From Amylostereum areolatum (taxonomy: Eukaryota; Basidiomycota; Agaricomycetes; Russulales; Stereaceae), in contig SAXG01000032.1 of NCBI GenBank assembly GCA_012932865.1, forward strand, positions 424,066 through 488,065: a stretch of 64,000 nt of DNA. The letters run 5' to 3'. Each line of letters opens with the position of its first letter. Position 1 is the first letter of the stretch. Below are positions 36,475 through 46,965 of the stretch, one piece after another. A program made the position numbers and the translations under genes. The notes beneath the pieces are model-generated. The model did no database searches, was not told where the DNA came from, and saw only the letters and a list, made by a program, of their open reading frames with translations.

Positions 36475-37527
36475 TAGCAGCTATGTATAGGTCTGAAATA
36501 AAAGATTTTAGCATATGTATTTTTTTTGCGCGCTGGGCATCTTGGTCCGCAGTTAATAGTGCGTCAAGCGATCCACGGGGCTTTGAAGTCAGGCTTGTCG
36601 GCGGTAGAGCTGGAGACATTGATGAGTGCTGGAACTCCGCAGAATGTGGCGCTTACGGTGTCCGTTGAGGAGTTGGACGACGCCCTCTTCGCTCGTCATG
36701 TCTGCCCGTGCACCGCGTTGGGCGTTTTGGCGAAAGGCCGCGCGGCGGGACCAGGTCTCGGTCGGGATCTAGGAGACCGGGCGCGCGCGAACCGGTCTGG
36801 TCGGCAAGCCGTCGGCAGGTGGGATCGGTGACGCGGCAGACGGCAGACTGCAGACAATGGACGGAGGCAAACGAGCGGACGGCGGGAAACGACGGGAGGG
36901 GTCCGCGCACGGTCTCAGCGTACGAGAGCGGCCGAAGACGCGCCCCGGATGACGTCGACGCGGAGGTCACGCGGTCGTGGGAATCCGAGACCACAAACGG
37001 GGGGACATGTCATATAAGACCCTCTAACTCAACTCTAACTGGATCCACATCCTTATCACAAAGCCCAGGAAGGTTGATCGCTTGGCATGAGCGAGAAACG
37101 CCAAGTTTGGATGTGTGACGAAGGCATGTCGTCGAAAAGGAATCGTAGGACCTGGCCATGGGCAATCAACTTGCCCACACGCCCCCTTGCCACTTGGGCG
37201 AGCTGCTTTGATCTCGATGGCCACTCTAGTCTCCGAGTCAAGTCCAATATTATTTTTGCAATGAGGCCGGTCGTATCGCCACCACTTCCCTCCTGTGGCA
37301 CGCTATGGTCTTCTCTCTCCTTCCGTGAACAATAGGCTGTTGACGCATATAGAGGACCCCCGCTCTTTCTCTAACCGATTTTTTTCCATCCCCAACAGAC
37401 CGCCGAGGCGCATGCGCACACGATCCGGAATCGACGTCTCCATCCACTCCTTTCGTTCCTTCCAGCCTACCAAAATCCATCCATTCTCAACATAAAATTT
37501 TATTCAAACCTTTACTTCCGATCCGCG
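36475..37527. other. Intergenic and promoter of the left module copy
   Basis: No gene is supported at 36480-37300. From about 37345 the sequence is the promoter and leader shared with the second module copy (see the duplication entry). Confidence 0.45.
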
Positions 37528-37932
37528 ATGCCTAATGCAACATTAAAGATCTCCGCGATCGCTCTCGCCGTCGTCGTCATTCTCGCTCTGCTAGCTAGCA
37601 TCGCCTGGCTCGTCCAACGGCGGCGCGCCCGCCTCCAGCGCCGGCGCTGTTCATTCCTTCCCATCCAAACGCCACCGCAACTCCCCATACAATTACCGCC
37701 CCAACCCTCCGACGCTAGACCGCTGCGCGAGGTCAACGAGTTCCCTGTCCGGCAGCAGAGCAGGCATCCCACCGATCCGCAAGCGCACGCGGCACACGAG
37801 CACAGAGGCCACCATCGTTATGAACAATCCGTGCGAGGTGATATACTCGTTGAGCTGCCACGGCGCGCGAGGACGACTGGACATGGAGGGGTGATGAGAT
37901 ACGATCCCGAGACTGGGGGATGGATGCAATAG
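37528..37932 (+). CDS. Small single-pass membrane protein, module copy 1
   Basis: 134 aa, single exon. One membrane helix (ISAIALAVVVILALLASIAWLV) lies at residues about 8-29 close to the N-terminus, followed by a basic RRRARLQRRR stretch, a Pro/Gln-rich part and a conserved end RRARTTG..VMRYDPETGG. The basic cluster after the helix predicts an N-out, C-in protein. The paralog at 50414-49911 keeps the same layout and C-terminal motif. Function unknown; it precedes an F-box gene on the same strand. Confidence 0.7.
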   Translation: MPNATLKISAIALAVVVILALLASIAWLVQRRRARLQRRRCSFLPIQTPPQLPIQLPPQPSDARPLREVNEFPVRQQSRHPTDPQAHAAHEHRGHHRYEQSVRGDILVELPRRARTTGHGGVMRYDPETGGWMQ

Positions 37933-38279
37933 TCTGTGATTATTGGCTCTCCAACTTTAAAAGACTGGCACCTCTCCGGGGTCACCTCTGTCTTGTAATT
38001 CTGCACAATGTAGCACCTTTCGAAAATGCGCATCGACTTCGTGCCTTTGACTCGAGATTCGGCCGGCGCCGGCGCGGGCTGGCGCGGGTTACTTACTCAG
38101 CACCGTCAGGGCCGCGACGCCGCTGCAGTTAGCAAAAAAAACTCAAAACCATTTCCCTCCTCACCACTGTTCCTCCAGCTGTGCCAAGCGCGCCACTCTG
38201 CTCAACATGTCAGTATGAAGCTACACACGCGCTACTAAGCTTACCATGCATACGCAGGGAAAAAGGAGACGAATACTGG

Positions 38280-40025
38280 ATGGCTGCGGCATCACAGCGC
38301 CTGGCCGCCATCGACGGCTGCTTCACGAGTCGGAACAAAGTCGCGTATCCATCGCATATCACGGAGGCCCGCCAAGTCGTACAGGATGAACTTGCAGCGC
38401 TACAGAAAGCTACCCGCCTCGTAGGATCGCGTTGGAACGAACTCACCCCGATCTGTCGCCTGCCGCAAGAGGTGCTCGCGTACATCTTCCACCTGCATGT
38501 CATCGAAGCGCAGAACAGCGAAAACCCAGAGCCATATTTATTCAAGCTTAGGGGCACAGACATCCACTGGGTCGTGCAGCTCACGCACGTCTGTCGCCTT
38601 TGGCGTCATCTCGCGCTGAGTTTGGCCAGCATTTGGACCGACGTCACCTTCACCGCAGGAGTAAGATGGGCACGGGAGATGCTGGAGCGTTCCAAAACAG
38701 CTCCCGTCAATATGAAACTCGAGGAGCTAACGCCATGCGACTGGTTGGATGGTCCCGACCCTCACCGGATGTACAAGAGGGCGTCTCTCATCCCCGCGCA
38801 TCTGCACCACATCCGATCTCTGAACGCGTGGGGCTGTCTTTGCGACGTTGAACGTGTTATCACATCTCTTGTCGCCTCGGCGCCCGTCATGGAGAAACTC
38901 GACATTATAGTCAACAAACACAGTAACGCATTTACCGGAGCAGATCGGTCGATCGTGCTCGGCCCTGATTTCCTCTCCGAAGACGCCCCCAGACTACGCT
39001 TCGTACGATTGCGGGGATGCGTCGTCCCGTGGACGTCCCCACTTTTAACGGACCTGGCATATCTCGAATTATCGCTCGACCACCGCTACCCAGCCGTATC
39101 GCTATCCCTTGGTTCCACCGCCGACCTCATCCAAGTCTTACAGAGTATGCCCGGGCTTGATTCCCTCAAGCTCGAGAACTGCTTCCCGCGGGACCTCGCG
39201 AGCCATCGCACCAGCACTATCATCAATCTCCCCATCCTCACCAAACTTGGCGTAAGCGGAACTGTCGGGGAGTGTTCTGCGCTCCTCAGATTGCTCGACA
39301 CGCCTTCAAGCACTTCCCTTCAGATCGCCTGCAGGTCAATGGACGCTACCGGCAACGACTGCTGCATCGTCCTCCCCGCACTTTCCGCCCCGCTCCTCCG
39401 TGCCAGCCAAGCTGGATCCCAGCCCCAAAGTCTCGAGATCTCTCACGTAGGCTCTTGGTTGCGGGTGGCGTTGTCCGAAGAACCCAACGTCAACGGAAGC
39501 GCCCGCGTAGGAAACCCCGCATTCGTTGTCCAGTTCACATGGGCGCAGTCACCGCGCAAGCTACACCTGCCCACTATCAAGAAGGTGCTCGACTCACTGG
39601 CCGATTACATGAAGCCCTTGCGCACCATCCGCGTCCGGGGAGAGGCATGGCGAGCAAAGCACTGGCTCGCTTTCTTCCCAAACGCCACGCAGGTGCTCCA
39701 TGTGTGCGGTGTCGGCATGGCCGGATGGACGCTCGAGCGAGCGATTGCACCGACGACCCGTTTGTTCCCCCAGCTTCAGACGATGAAGCTTTCCAAGGTC
39801 AACATCATGCGCGAACCTCCCGGCGGAGATTCATTCATCGACCAATTGAGCGATCAGTTGAATGCGCGCGCCGAGGCTGGGTTGGCCGTGGAGAAGCTGA
39901 TCATCAGCCAGTGCACAGTCCTACGTCATATGGTGACTCCCTTGAGGGATGTTGTTGACGTGGAGTACGACTACTCACAGGGAGAGTTGAGTGAGGAAGA
40001 CGTCGATACGGATGGTGAGGAGTAA
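38280..40025 (+). CDS. F-box/LRR-type protein, module copy 1
   Basis: Open from 38181 to 40025; the first ATG in frame is 38280 (MAAASQRLAAIDG), though the frame upstream (PLCSTCQYEATH) is also open in the paralog, so the start is uncertain. A coiled N-terminal part is followed by an F-box (ELTPICRLPQEVLAYIFHLHVIE..WVVQLTHVCRLWRHLAL) and then irregular leucine-rich repeats to the end. It ends with a short acidic tail, EEDVDTDGEE. Such proteins are substrate adaptors of SCF ubiquitin ligases; the target cannot be told. It has a close paralog at 49515-47692 and a distant one at 58778-60518. Confidence 0.8.
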   Translation: MAAASQRLAAIDGCFTSRNKVAYPSHITEARQVVQDELAALQKATRLVGSRWNELTPICRLPQEVLAYIFHLHVIEAQNSENPEPYLFKLRGTDIHWVVQLTHVCRLWRHLALSLASIWTDVTFTAGVRWAREMLERSKTAPVNMKLEELTPCDWLDGPDPHRMYKRASLIPAHLHHIRSLNAWGCLCDVERVITSLVASAPVMEKLDIIVNKHSNAFTGADRSIVLGPDFLSEDAPRLRFVRLRGCVVPWTSPLLTDLAYLELSLDHRYPAVSLSLGSTADLIQVLQSMPGLDSLKLENCFPRDLASHRTSTIINLPILTKLGVSGTVGECSALLRLLDTPSSTSLQIACRSMDATGNDCCIVLPALSAPLLRASQAGSQPQSLEISHVGSWLRVALSEEPNVNGSARVGNPAFVVQFTWAQSPRKLHLPTIKKVLDSLADYMKPLRTIRVRGEAWRAKHWLAFFPNATQVLHVCGVGMAGWTLERAIAPTTRLFPQLQTMKLSKVNIMREPPGGDSFIDQLSDQLNARAEAGLAVEKLIISQCTVLRHMVTPLRDVVDVEYDYSQGELSEEDVDTDGEE

Positions 40026-40484
40026 CCGGTACCTGCTACCAGCTGCTACCACTATGCAGGGACAAGGGAGAAATACAGGGTGTTGCATACATAAAGGTGG
40101 CTCCAAATTTATGCCAGCTGCGGTAATACTTGTGTAGTACGCTGCCATTCGCATTGAACAGACGCAGCTAGTGAGGCCTTGAGGCCTGGGAGTCAGGATC
40201 GACGCCGTCCACCGGTGAAGGTGAGCCTGAGGAAGATAGTACAGTAACGTCGACGACTCGACGCACATTATGGAGCATCTCGAATGCGAGCTAAGTACCC
40301 GTACCCGAGGACATTGGCAGCGGCGAAAAAAATACAGATAATACACGACATAAACCATAAAACATAAAAACAGCGAGCAAGATGGAAAAGATATGGAGAA
40401 GAGCTCAAGCTCAAGCTCAAGAGCGAACCGGGCCACACACAGCACATAAGTACTCAAACCAGTCCAGGGAAACACGGAAAGCAA
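40026..40484. other. Short convergent intergenic region
   Basis: Separates the 3' ends of F-box copy 1 and the bHLH gene. Nothing else seen. Confidence 0.5.
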
Positions 40485-41816
40485 TCACTCTACGCGCTGT
40501 CGCTTCCCCAGCCTCGCCTCCTCGTCCGGTTGTTGGTTGGCCCCGTCCTCCTTCTCCACCTTATCCGCGTCCTTCCCGTTTTCGAGCTGGCCCCCGCGCA
40601 ACTGCAGGCCCCGGAGAAGCTCGAGCTCGCCCTCGGCGCGCGTGCGCGCGGTGCGCTCCTCCTCCCACATGCGCCGCATCTCGTCGAGCTGGGATTGGAG
40701 GTCGCCCATCGCCTGGTCCATGAGCAGCTTCTCCAGCGTCCACTTCTCGATGTTGCGCGCCTCGTTCTCCTTCAGATGGTGGATGTATTGCACCGCCCGC
40801 GACAGGATCGCGCCCTTCGCCTTCTCGCCCGAGCCGTTGGGGACGATGCGCCCGAGCTCGTTGATGCCTTCGTTGATGTTGCCACGACGTCGGCGCTCGA
40901 CTTCTTTCTACAGTCGCGGGTCAGAGATGGAGACAGGACGATTGGGAAATGCGACAACGTACGTGGTTGTCTTTGCGCTGGCGGGCCCATTCCTCGGTAC
41001 CCATGTTGGCCGAGCGCGAACTTCGCGGACGCGCTTGAGGTCCGCCGGACATCTGTCGGTCGTTCTCCTCTCCGTCGTCTTTATCGTCTTCTTGCTCTTC
41101 CGGAGCTGCATGTTGAGCGGCGTCCACGATAGCGCTCGCGACGGCCGCGGATTGGCTGAGATCAGGCGGGCCGTGTGGATGCGAAGAGGGTCCGGGATCG
41201 GCGACGGGGATTCCGTGGATGGGTGGGCCGCCAAGGCCGGTGGGCATAAACGGCGGTTGACTTTGGAGGGCATGGCTGATGGTGGTCATAAACTGTTTTG
41301 AAGAGATGGTGGAGAGGGCTTCTGCTGCCTTTTCCTTGTTTGAACCGGCCTATGCAAGGAACAGAGTTAGCCTGGGAACGACCGCGATGGTGTGGATGGG
41401 AAAAGCGCCACATCACACCTCCCGAAGATACTGGGCGGGGACGAGGAGGTAAAACAGGGGAATGTCCGTCGAATAAACGTGCCCAGCTCATGACACGCTG
41501 GCCGTACGCGCCCACCTGACTCTCGCTGACGCGCTAACGTGCCCCAGCCGTGATCTTCACCCCCGCATCACGTGGAGTCGTATGCCGACGCATCTCCTCC
41601 AGTGTAAGCGCGGTCGCCCGCCCGCCCGTATGGTAAACCGTCGGGGAGAAGGAGTAGGCTCACGGTGATCAACTCCCGGAGGCCGGGGAAGCTATCGAGG
41701 AACTGGTCGCGGTCTTGGGGTGGAACAGTGTTGAACTGCGTGATGGCGTCGACCAACGAGCCACTGGTGGGGGGCATGTGTATGGTGGATTCGTTGGGGG
41801 ATTGTGTAGTGGCCAT
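40485..41816 (-). CDS. cbf1: bHLH transcription factor of Cbf1 type
   Basis: Start ATG 41816 (MATTQSPNES), stop 40485. Exons 41816-41664, one starting 41349 and ending 40963, and 40907-40485; a small extra exon probably lies in the 314-nt gap between the first two (about 41590). The basic helix-loop-helix RKDNHKEVERRRRGNINEGINEL, split by an intron after NH, keeps the His, Glu and Arg that read CACGTG. It is followed by GRIVPNG, AKGAILSRAVQYIHHLK and the long helix ARNIEKWTLEKLL, which closely recalls yeast Cbf1 (IEKWTLQKLL). Cbf1 binds centromeres and sulphur and respiration genes in yeasts. A coiled-coil and charged tail end the protein. Upstream residues are Pro-rich and disordered. Confidence 0.85.
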
Positions 41817-42095
41817 GGCGAGCTAGTTGTGAGAAGCCGGTACCGTGCTTATCGCGAGGAATGAGGTGGTCTTGAGGCTCTGCGCACAGAAGAGGCGGTG
41901 ATTGCGACTGGAGGGCTCCGGGAGATGCGAATCAGGCGCGTCGTCGATGGGGGCGGGATCCTGGGGGATGTCGTAGGCGTCGGGCTCGACGGCGGGGACG
42001 GTGAAGAGACGGGGTGCGAGGGAGGGAGCGTAATTGCGCGCGGTACGGGGGGGAGTTTGTTGATCACGGGGAAATGCAGGAGGGTCACGAGGGTC
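41817..42095 (-). promoter_or_regulatory. Promoter-proximal and leader region of the bHLH gene
   Basis: It holds the leader between the TATA box and the ATG at 41816. No other gene supported. Confidence 0.45.
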
Positions 42096-42114
42096 TTTAT
42101 ATATACCACACGTG
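42096..42114 (-). promoter_or_regulatory. TATA box with adjacent CACGTG E-box upstream of cbf1
   Basis: TATATAAAG (minus strand, about 42096-42104) lies about 285 nt upstream of the ATG. A perfect CACGTG palindrome is immediately upstream at 42109-42114. Another CACGTG lies at 42368-42373. The encoded protein class binds this hexamer, so autoregulation is plausible. Confidence 0.5.
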
Positions 42115-43807
42115 AGTTCCTGGCAAATACGGACAAACAAAGTACGGGCCCCCGAACACCGCGAGAAGGCTACCCGCCCGGTCCTTTCAAAGGGGAAAGC
42201 AACCAGGGAATAAAGCAGACGTGATATCCTTTAATACAAAGAGAGACGCGGTGGAGCGCTGCGTCACGTCACGACACAAACCGCGAGACAAGTGAGCTTT
42301 CTGATTGGTTGTGGGACAACAGCCACGTCATCGTAACGCGACGCGTGACAAGTCGCGTTGACAAATGCACGTGGCTGCTTGCGTCATCCTAGGCTTGCGC
42401 GTCGGCCGGGTCGCCGCGTCGCTCTTCGTCTTGACCTCCACCACGTACTTGGCCACCGTCATACCTTCCCACTCTCTATGGCACCTCTACGCACCGCCGT
42501 TAGCGTCAAAGTAGCCTCCATGGCACAGCCCTACTTATACCTTTTACTTTGTATATCAGAAAACAAATTCAAATCAATTTTCCTCCAAAGCAATGTTTGT
42601 GCAGCAACATGGACGTGTTTTGTCGCTTCGGTCACGATGACCGCGTCGCTCCCACCCCCCCCGATTGGATTTATTTATATATCTAGAGATTTTTCGGGAA
42701 ATTTCCTCGGTGCTCGGATGAGGCGTGGTGGTCCCGAGCTCGAGTGATGTACGACACGACCCGACCCGACACGACACAGTACAGCACACCCTGTCATCTG
42801 CATCCAGTGCATCTCGGTGCGTTCATCTGGATCATGTGCGCATTTTCTTTCTCTCTTGCGAGACGAACTGACATGTACTATTTGTGCAGAAGAATCTATG
42901 CGAGTTGGGGGTGACATTGGCTGGCCATTGGGACGGTGCACCGAGCAGGAACGCAGGTCCACTGATTCCGTCCAAGATGCAGCCCCCAGAAACAGTGCCC
43001 ATTCAACCTCCTCGCAAGCGAACGAGAACACGGCCGTCCAGGTATGACTGACCTTAACAAACTGATCAATGTCCTTGCTTACTATATTGTTGTCTACAGC
43101 TTTCCTCGGCTGACGCCATTGGCCACCGCCGGTCTTGAGTGCGAGCACAACGACATCCTCAGGATCCTGAAGGTCCGCAACAGCATTGTATTGTGTCGTC
43201 CACGTCCGAATCAACGACAGGTGACACGATAATGCAAGAACCCAACCAACCAGCAAGCCTCGAACGGAGCTTTCATAGATGGTACGTGCATACAGTATCA
43301 ATCAATGTGATAGTAAAGGCTTTACTGATCCTTTTGTTATCCATATCACAGGTGATATGTCCTCATCGACATTGCATATTCGCAGGCCTACTCGGCCCTC
43401 GGCGACTTGCTTCCTACGCCCCCAAGGACTCCAGCTCTGAACCCTCAAGGAACAGAACAACCCACTCTGCTATCGAAATGGCAGATTGCCAAGAGAGCCC
43501 GACACGAGCGAGAGCATTTGGGACCGTCACAAACCCCTCTACTGTAGGCGGCTGTAGTTTGGCAACTCGCAACCGGTGTCACATGACCGTGGGAGCGGGT
43601 AGAGGAGGGCAACCCGGCCTCGGGGACGGGGGACATCCACTTTAGGCAACGCAACCTCTTGTGAGTGAGCTCTCCCAAAGGGCCAAAGCTGTCCTATGTA
43701 GCGTCGAGTGATCATCCTCACGCTTTGGCCCATTACACTGTACACGAATCTGTATATGAATACAAGGTTTTGTGCACACTGACCACCTTATTTGTCACTG
43801 AGTGCTG
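42115..43807. other. Intergenic, no gene resolved
   Basis: Frames at 42675-43301 (-) and 43139-43645 (+) are open but have no motif, no consistent splice pattern and overlap each other. A 49-bp repeat copy lies at 43609-43657. Confidence 0.4.
43609..43657 (+). repeat. Direct repeat, left copy
   Basis: GCAACCCGGCCTCGGGGACG followed by GGGGACATCC and TTAGGCAACGCAACC. A similar copy in the same direction lies at 44477-44528. The pair encloses the hAT-like element. Confidence 0.6.
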
Positions 43808-43815
43808 ATTAGCTC

Positions 43816-44319
43816 AGGACCCCTGAAATTCCCTATAAATGATTCATCTCGGACCACCGAAAATTTGGGCCTTATGGGAACCTATGTATGGTACTCTCCA
43901 CCGAAAATGGGCCCCGTAGGGCCGACATGTTGGAGCTAAGAACCACTGAAAAGGAACCCGCCCGTCCGAAGTCCCATCTTCACCACCGAAAATGGTAAGC
44001 ATCTGAACACGCCGAGGATCTGTCAGTTCCAATCACAAGTATTTTGCATATTTTGCTTCCCATGGGTCTATGGAAGCAAACTAGGCATGTTATAGCAAGC
44101 TTGTGCATAAAATGAGAGTTCTGCTCTGGAAACCTCGACGCCGAAGGCGTGGGAAATTAGACTATTTTTAGATATGTATAGTCTAAGAACCACTGAAAAC
44201 GGCTGACTTGAAAAAATCTATCATGTAAATCACCGAAAATGGCCCAAATTCTGTCCCAGCGCACCACCGAAAACAGGTCACCCTGGGATGAATGCTCTAT
44301 AGGGAATTTCAGGGGTCCT
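43816..44319. mobile_element. hAT-like non-autonomous element with 8-bp target duplication
   Basis: The ends are inverted and identical for 22 bp (AGGACCCCTGAAATTCCCTATA). ATTAGCTC is duplicated directly outside (43808-43815 and 44320-44327). An 8-bp duplication is the hAT hallmark. The 504-bp interior has no transposase but has seven copies of CCACCGAAAA or CCACTGAAAA. Confidence 0.85.
43850..44275 (+). repeat. Seven subterminal CCAC(C/T)GAAAA motifs inside the hAT-like element
   Basis: Copies start near 43855, 43899, 43942, 43982, 44178, 44230 and 44265, usually followed by TGG or CGG. One reads TCACCGAAAA. Subterminal motif clusters of this kind are transposase-binding sites in known hAT elements (inference here). 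Confidence 0.75.
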
Positions 44320-44476
44320 ATTAGCTCATGAGGCTGGCAGCGCTGCGGCGGTTTGTAGAAAACAAAATACAATATGAGCGAACCTCATGTCGATTTCGTA
44401 CTTGGTGCCGCTGGTGACGTATTCTTGAGGGTTTTTGACCTTTTTTTTGCGAAAATTAAGCATGGGTAAGCGGAAA

Positions 44477-44528
44477 GCAACTCAGCCTCGGGGACAGGAG
44501 ACAACCCGCAAATTAGGCAACCGCAACC
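44477..44528 (+). repeat. Direct repeat, right copy
   Basis: Similar to 43609-43657: CAGCCTCGGGGACAGGAGAC, then TTAGGCAACCGCAACC. An inverted TTAGGCAAC/GTTGCCTAA pair follows at about 44513-44560. Confidence 0.6.
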
Positions 44529-44800
44529 GACCCCCGGGGACAGGGGACGTTGCCTAACGTCGGCCGCGTACAGTAGGCATCCCGGCTACAGTTTCCCTAC
44601 TATCGGACTGCGAGTTGAATCTTCTACACTTCATGCTTAGTACTTAGTTATGCTTATTTGTTGCTTATTTGAATACAATCACCACAGCCTTGCTACTTGA
44701 ATGAGTGCAATGCACGGGTCTATGCTAGTATATCCAGAAAGCAGAGCAATGCGCATAAGTAAAAGTAAACATACATACAGGGCGCCAGGTAAAGTAAATA

Positions 44801-46871
44801 TCAAAGCAGATCTGCTCGTTGGAGGCTGTCGCGCAAGATGCCCTCCTCCACCGCGCGGAGCGTCACCCCGGTGGCCTTCGTGTCCTGGGCGCATGGTTAG
44901 CTTCACGGCGTATCCAGTACGATATGAAGAAGTGAGCGAGATACGTACGGTGACGGAGGTCAGGTGAACATAGATACGGCGCGGCTCAGGCGAATGCTGC
45001 CTTGCGATCTCCTTGAAATGCGCCTGGAAGTCTGCAAGCCCCCAAGCCGTCAGCGCGCCTCTCCGATATATAGGTTATGGCACTCACATTGCTTCACCGT
45101 GTCTAGGTCGTTGCTCCGATCTCGGAAGCTCGGCACCCAGTCCTTGACCTTCGCCCCCGCCTTCAGTTTCTCCTCCAGCAGATCGCACTTGTTCAGGAAT
45201 AGCACGATCTGCGTGCGTGCGAGCAGCTTGAGGGAGCAGAGCGATTGCCAGAGCACGAAGCTGTCCTCGAGACGGTTCACCCGCCGGTCCTCGCGCAGCC
45301 GCTCGTCGAACGCAGAGATCGGCGCGAGGAAGATGATGGCGTTCATGTCGTCGAAGTACGGGAACCACGCGGTGCGCTGCAGGACATGAGTCGAAGAGAC
45401 ACGATGGGTAGGGGGGTGGGCACGCACGGAGGAGCGCGTCCCGCCGACGTCGTAGATCTTCCACTCATGCCCGGACTCCTCGACGTTGAAGCTGTACTCC
45501 TGCACGCCCAGCGTCCGCAGCCGCGCCCGCACGACGTCTGCGTCCGAGGGCTCGTAGTCCCGCGCGGCGACGCGCTTGATGTCGTTCAGGAAACTGACGA
45601 TTCGAGGTCAGCGATCCCATCCAGATCCGGAAGAAGGACGACTCACAAGCCGGGCGCCTCCTCCATCCGCAATTTCTTCCTCTTCAGTAACTCCTTCACG
45701 AGCGGATCGTCCCACAGCGTCTGCATGTCCTCCGCGCACCCCGCGATGACCTCGCTGACCTCCGCGTCCTTCCTGCTCCGCGCCTCCGCCGCGCGGTTGT
45801 CCTCGACCTCGATACTGTGACGGGGCTTGAAGCGTTCGAGCGCGGACCGCCAGCCGTCGCGCGAGCGGACGTAGAACTCCTGCGGGACGATCGGGAGCGC
45901 CTCGGTGAAGGCTTCCGACGTGTTCGAGGTGACCTCTTCTGACGCGGACCCGAGGCGGCGCTCGAGGTCCTTCTGCACGTTCTTGAGTGGGGTGAGACGG
46001 AGGCGGAGGATGCGGTGGTGTTCGGTGAATTCGAGGCCGTGGGCTGGGCCGCGGGTTGGGAGGTCAACGGGGACGATGCGGGGGGAGGAGATGGGGGAGG
46101 ACGGTCCGGAGCCGGAGGGCGTGGAGGTGGCGATGGCGTCGTTGAGGAGGTCGACGATGAGGGTGATGGAGCGGATGAGGTTGAGTTGGATGACGGCGCG
46201 CCAGGAGAGCCGCTCTTCTTGCCATGCGTCGGCGGCATACTTCATTTGAAAGTCTAAAAAGTCGTAGTTAGCGCGGTGCCCGACCGAGGGTTCGAAAACA
46301 ACAGAATATTTGCCGAGGAAGGGTCAGCGTTACCCGAGCCTCAAGGCTGTCGGCTGTAACATCCCCATCCGTTCCTCCAGCACCCTGCCAGCACCATTTC
46401 GACCAGATTGCCCCACAAACCCTAACGACGATTCGACGGTCGCTCGACTCGCCCAAGGATCACGCAAACTGCACAGAAAACCATCGCATCGGCCCCCCTC
46501 GTGGCCATGCATCGACAGAGCACCCAGTCTTGCGACGTCCAAACAAAGGAGAAGTGCTCACTTTTCAGCGTCGTCGACTTGCCTGTCCGCCCCAAGGAAT
46601 GGATTTGATCCATCAGCAACTGCCACAGCACGCACGCAACAGACAACGCACCGCTCTCGCTCTGCCCAAGCAGAAGCACCTTGACGGGCGGCTTCTTTTT
46701 CTTGAGGGCAGCACGCTCCGCCTTGAGCTGTTCATCGATCTCGTCGCTGATGCGCTTCGCCTCCGCCTCTTCTTTCTCTCTCGCCTCGCGCTGCTCCGGG
46801 GTCTCGTCCTTCGGGGGTGCGATGGCGGCCGCGAGAGGATCGTCGGCATCAAAAGACTGTCCGCGTGCCAT
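44801..46871 (-). CDS. Atypical heterotrimeric G-protein alpha subunit
   Basis: Seven exons (46871-46652, 46582-46562, 46253-45647, 45593-45428, 45376-45088, 45031-44949, 44884-44801) total 1470 nt, 489 aa. The P-loop GQSESGKSTTLK is split across exons 1 and 2, with a 21-nt second exon. Switch I region reads RARLRTLGV. Switch II reads DVGGTRSS where normal subunits have DVGGQRS. The base-binding motifs are NKCD and TSVTDTKAT (normally NKKD and TCATDT). The N-terminus lacks the MGxxxS myristoylation signal and is a charged coil; the helical domain is long and has a Ser/Pro insert. The protein should bind guanine nucleotide, but loss of the catalytic Gln predicts slow hydrolysis. This class is expanded in Agaricomycetes. 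Confidence 0.88.
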
Positions 46872-46958
46872 GTGTGCTTTGTAAGGATGTTGGCGACGAG
46901 TGCGGTGGGCGTGAAGGGGGGTGGGAGGTCGAAGGAAAGACGGAATGTATGCAGTGTG

Positions 46959-46965
46959 TTATATA
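46959..46965 (-). promoter_or_regulatory. TATA box of the G-alpha gene
   Basis: TATATAA reads on the minus strand about 90 nt upstream of the ATG at 46871. Confidence 0.5.

Larger units (their letters stand above)
37345..40025 (+). repeat. Left copy of an inverted duplicated two-gene module
   Basis: It contains CATATAGA at 37346-37353, a leader with CGATCCGGAATCGACGTC, the small membrane protein and the F-box gene. The same order, on the opposite strand, occurs at 50600-47692. The TATA-like motif lies 180 nt before the ATG here and 181 nt in the other copy. Confidence 0.8.

Noticed and set aside
38216..38268. Short first exon ATGTCA with a 45-nt intron shared by both F-box copies
   Set aside because: Splicing would put both copies out of frame with the F-box, so it is more likely an upstream ATG.
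42675..43301. Minus-strand 208-codon ORF
   Set aside because: It overlaps an equally open plus frame; no domain, no promoter or splice support.
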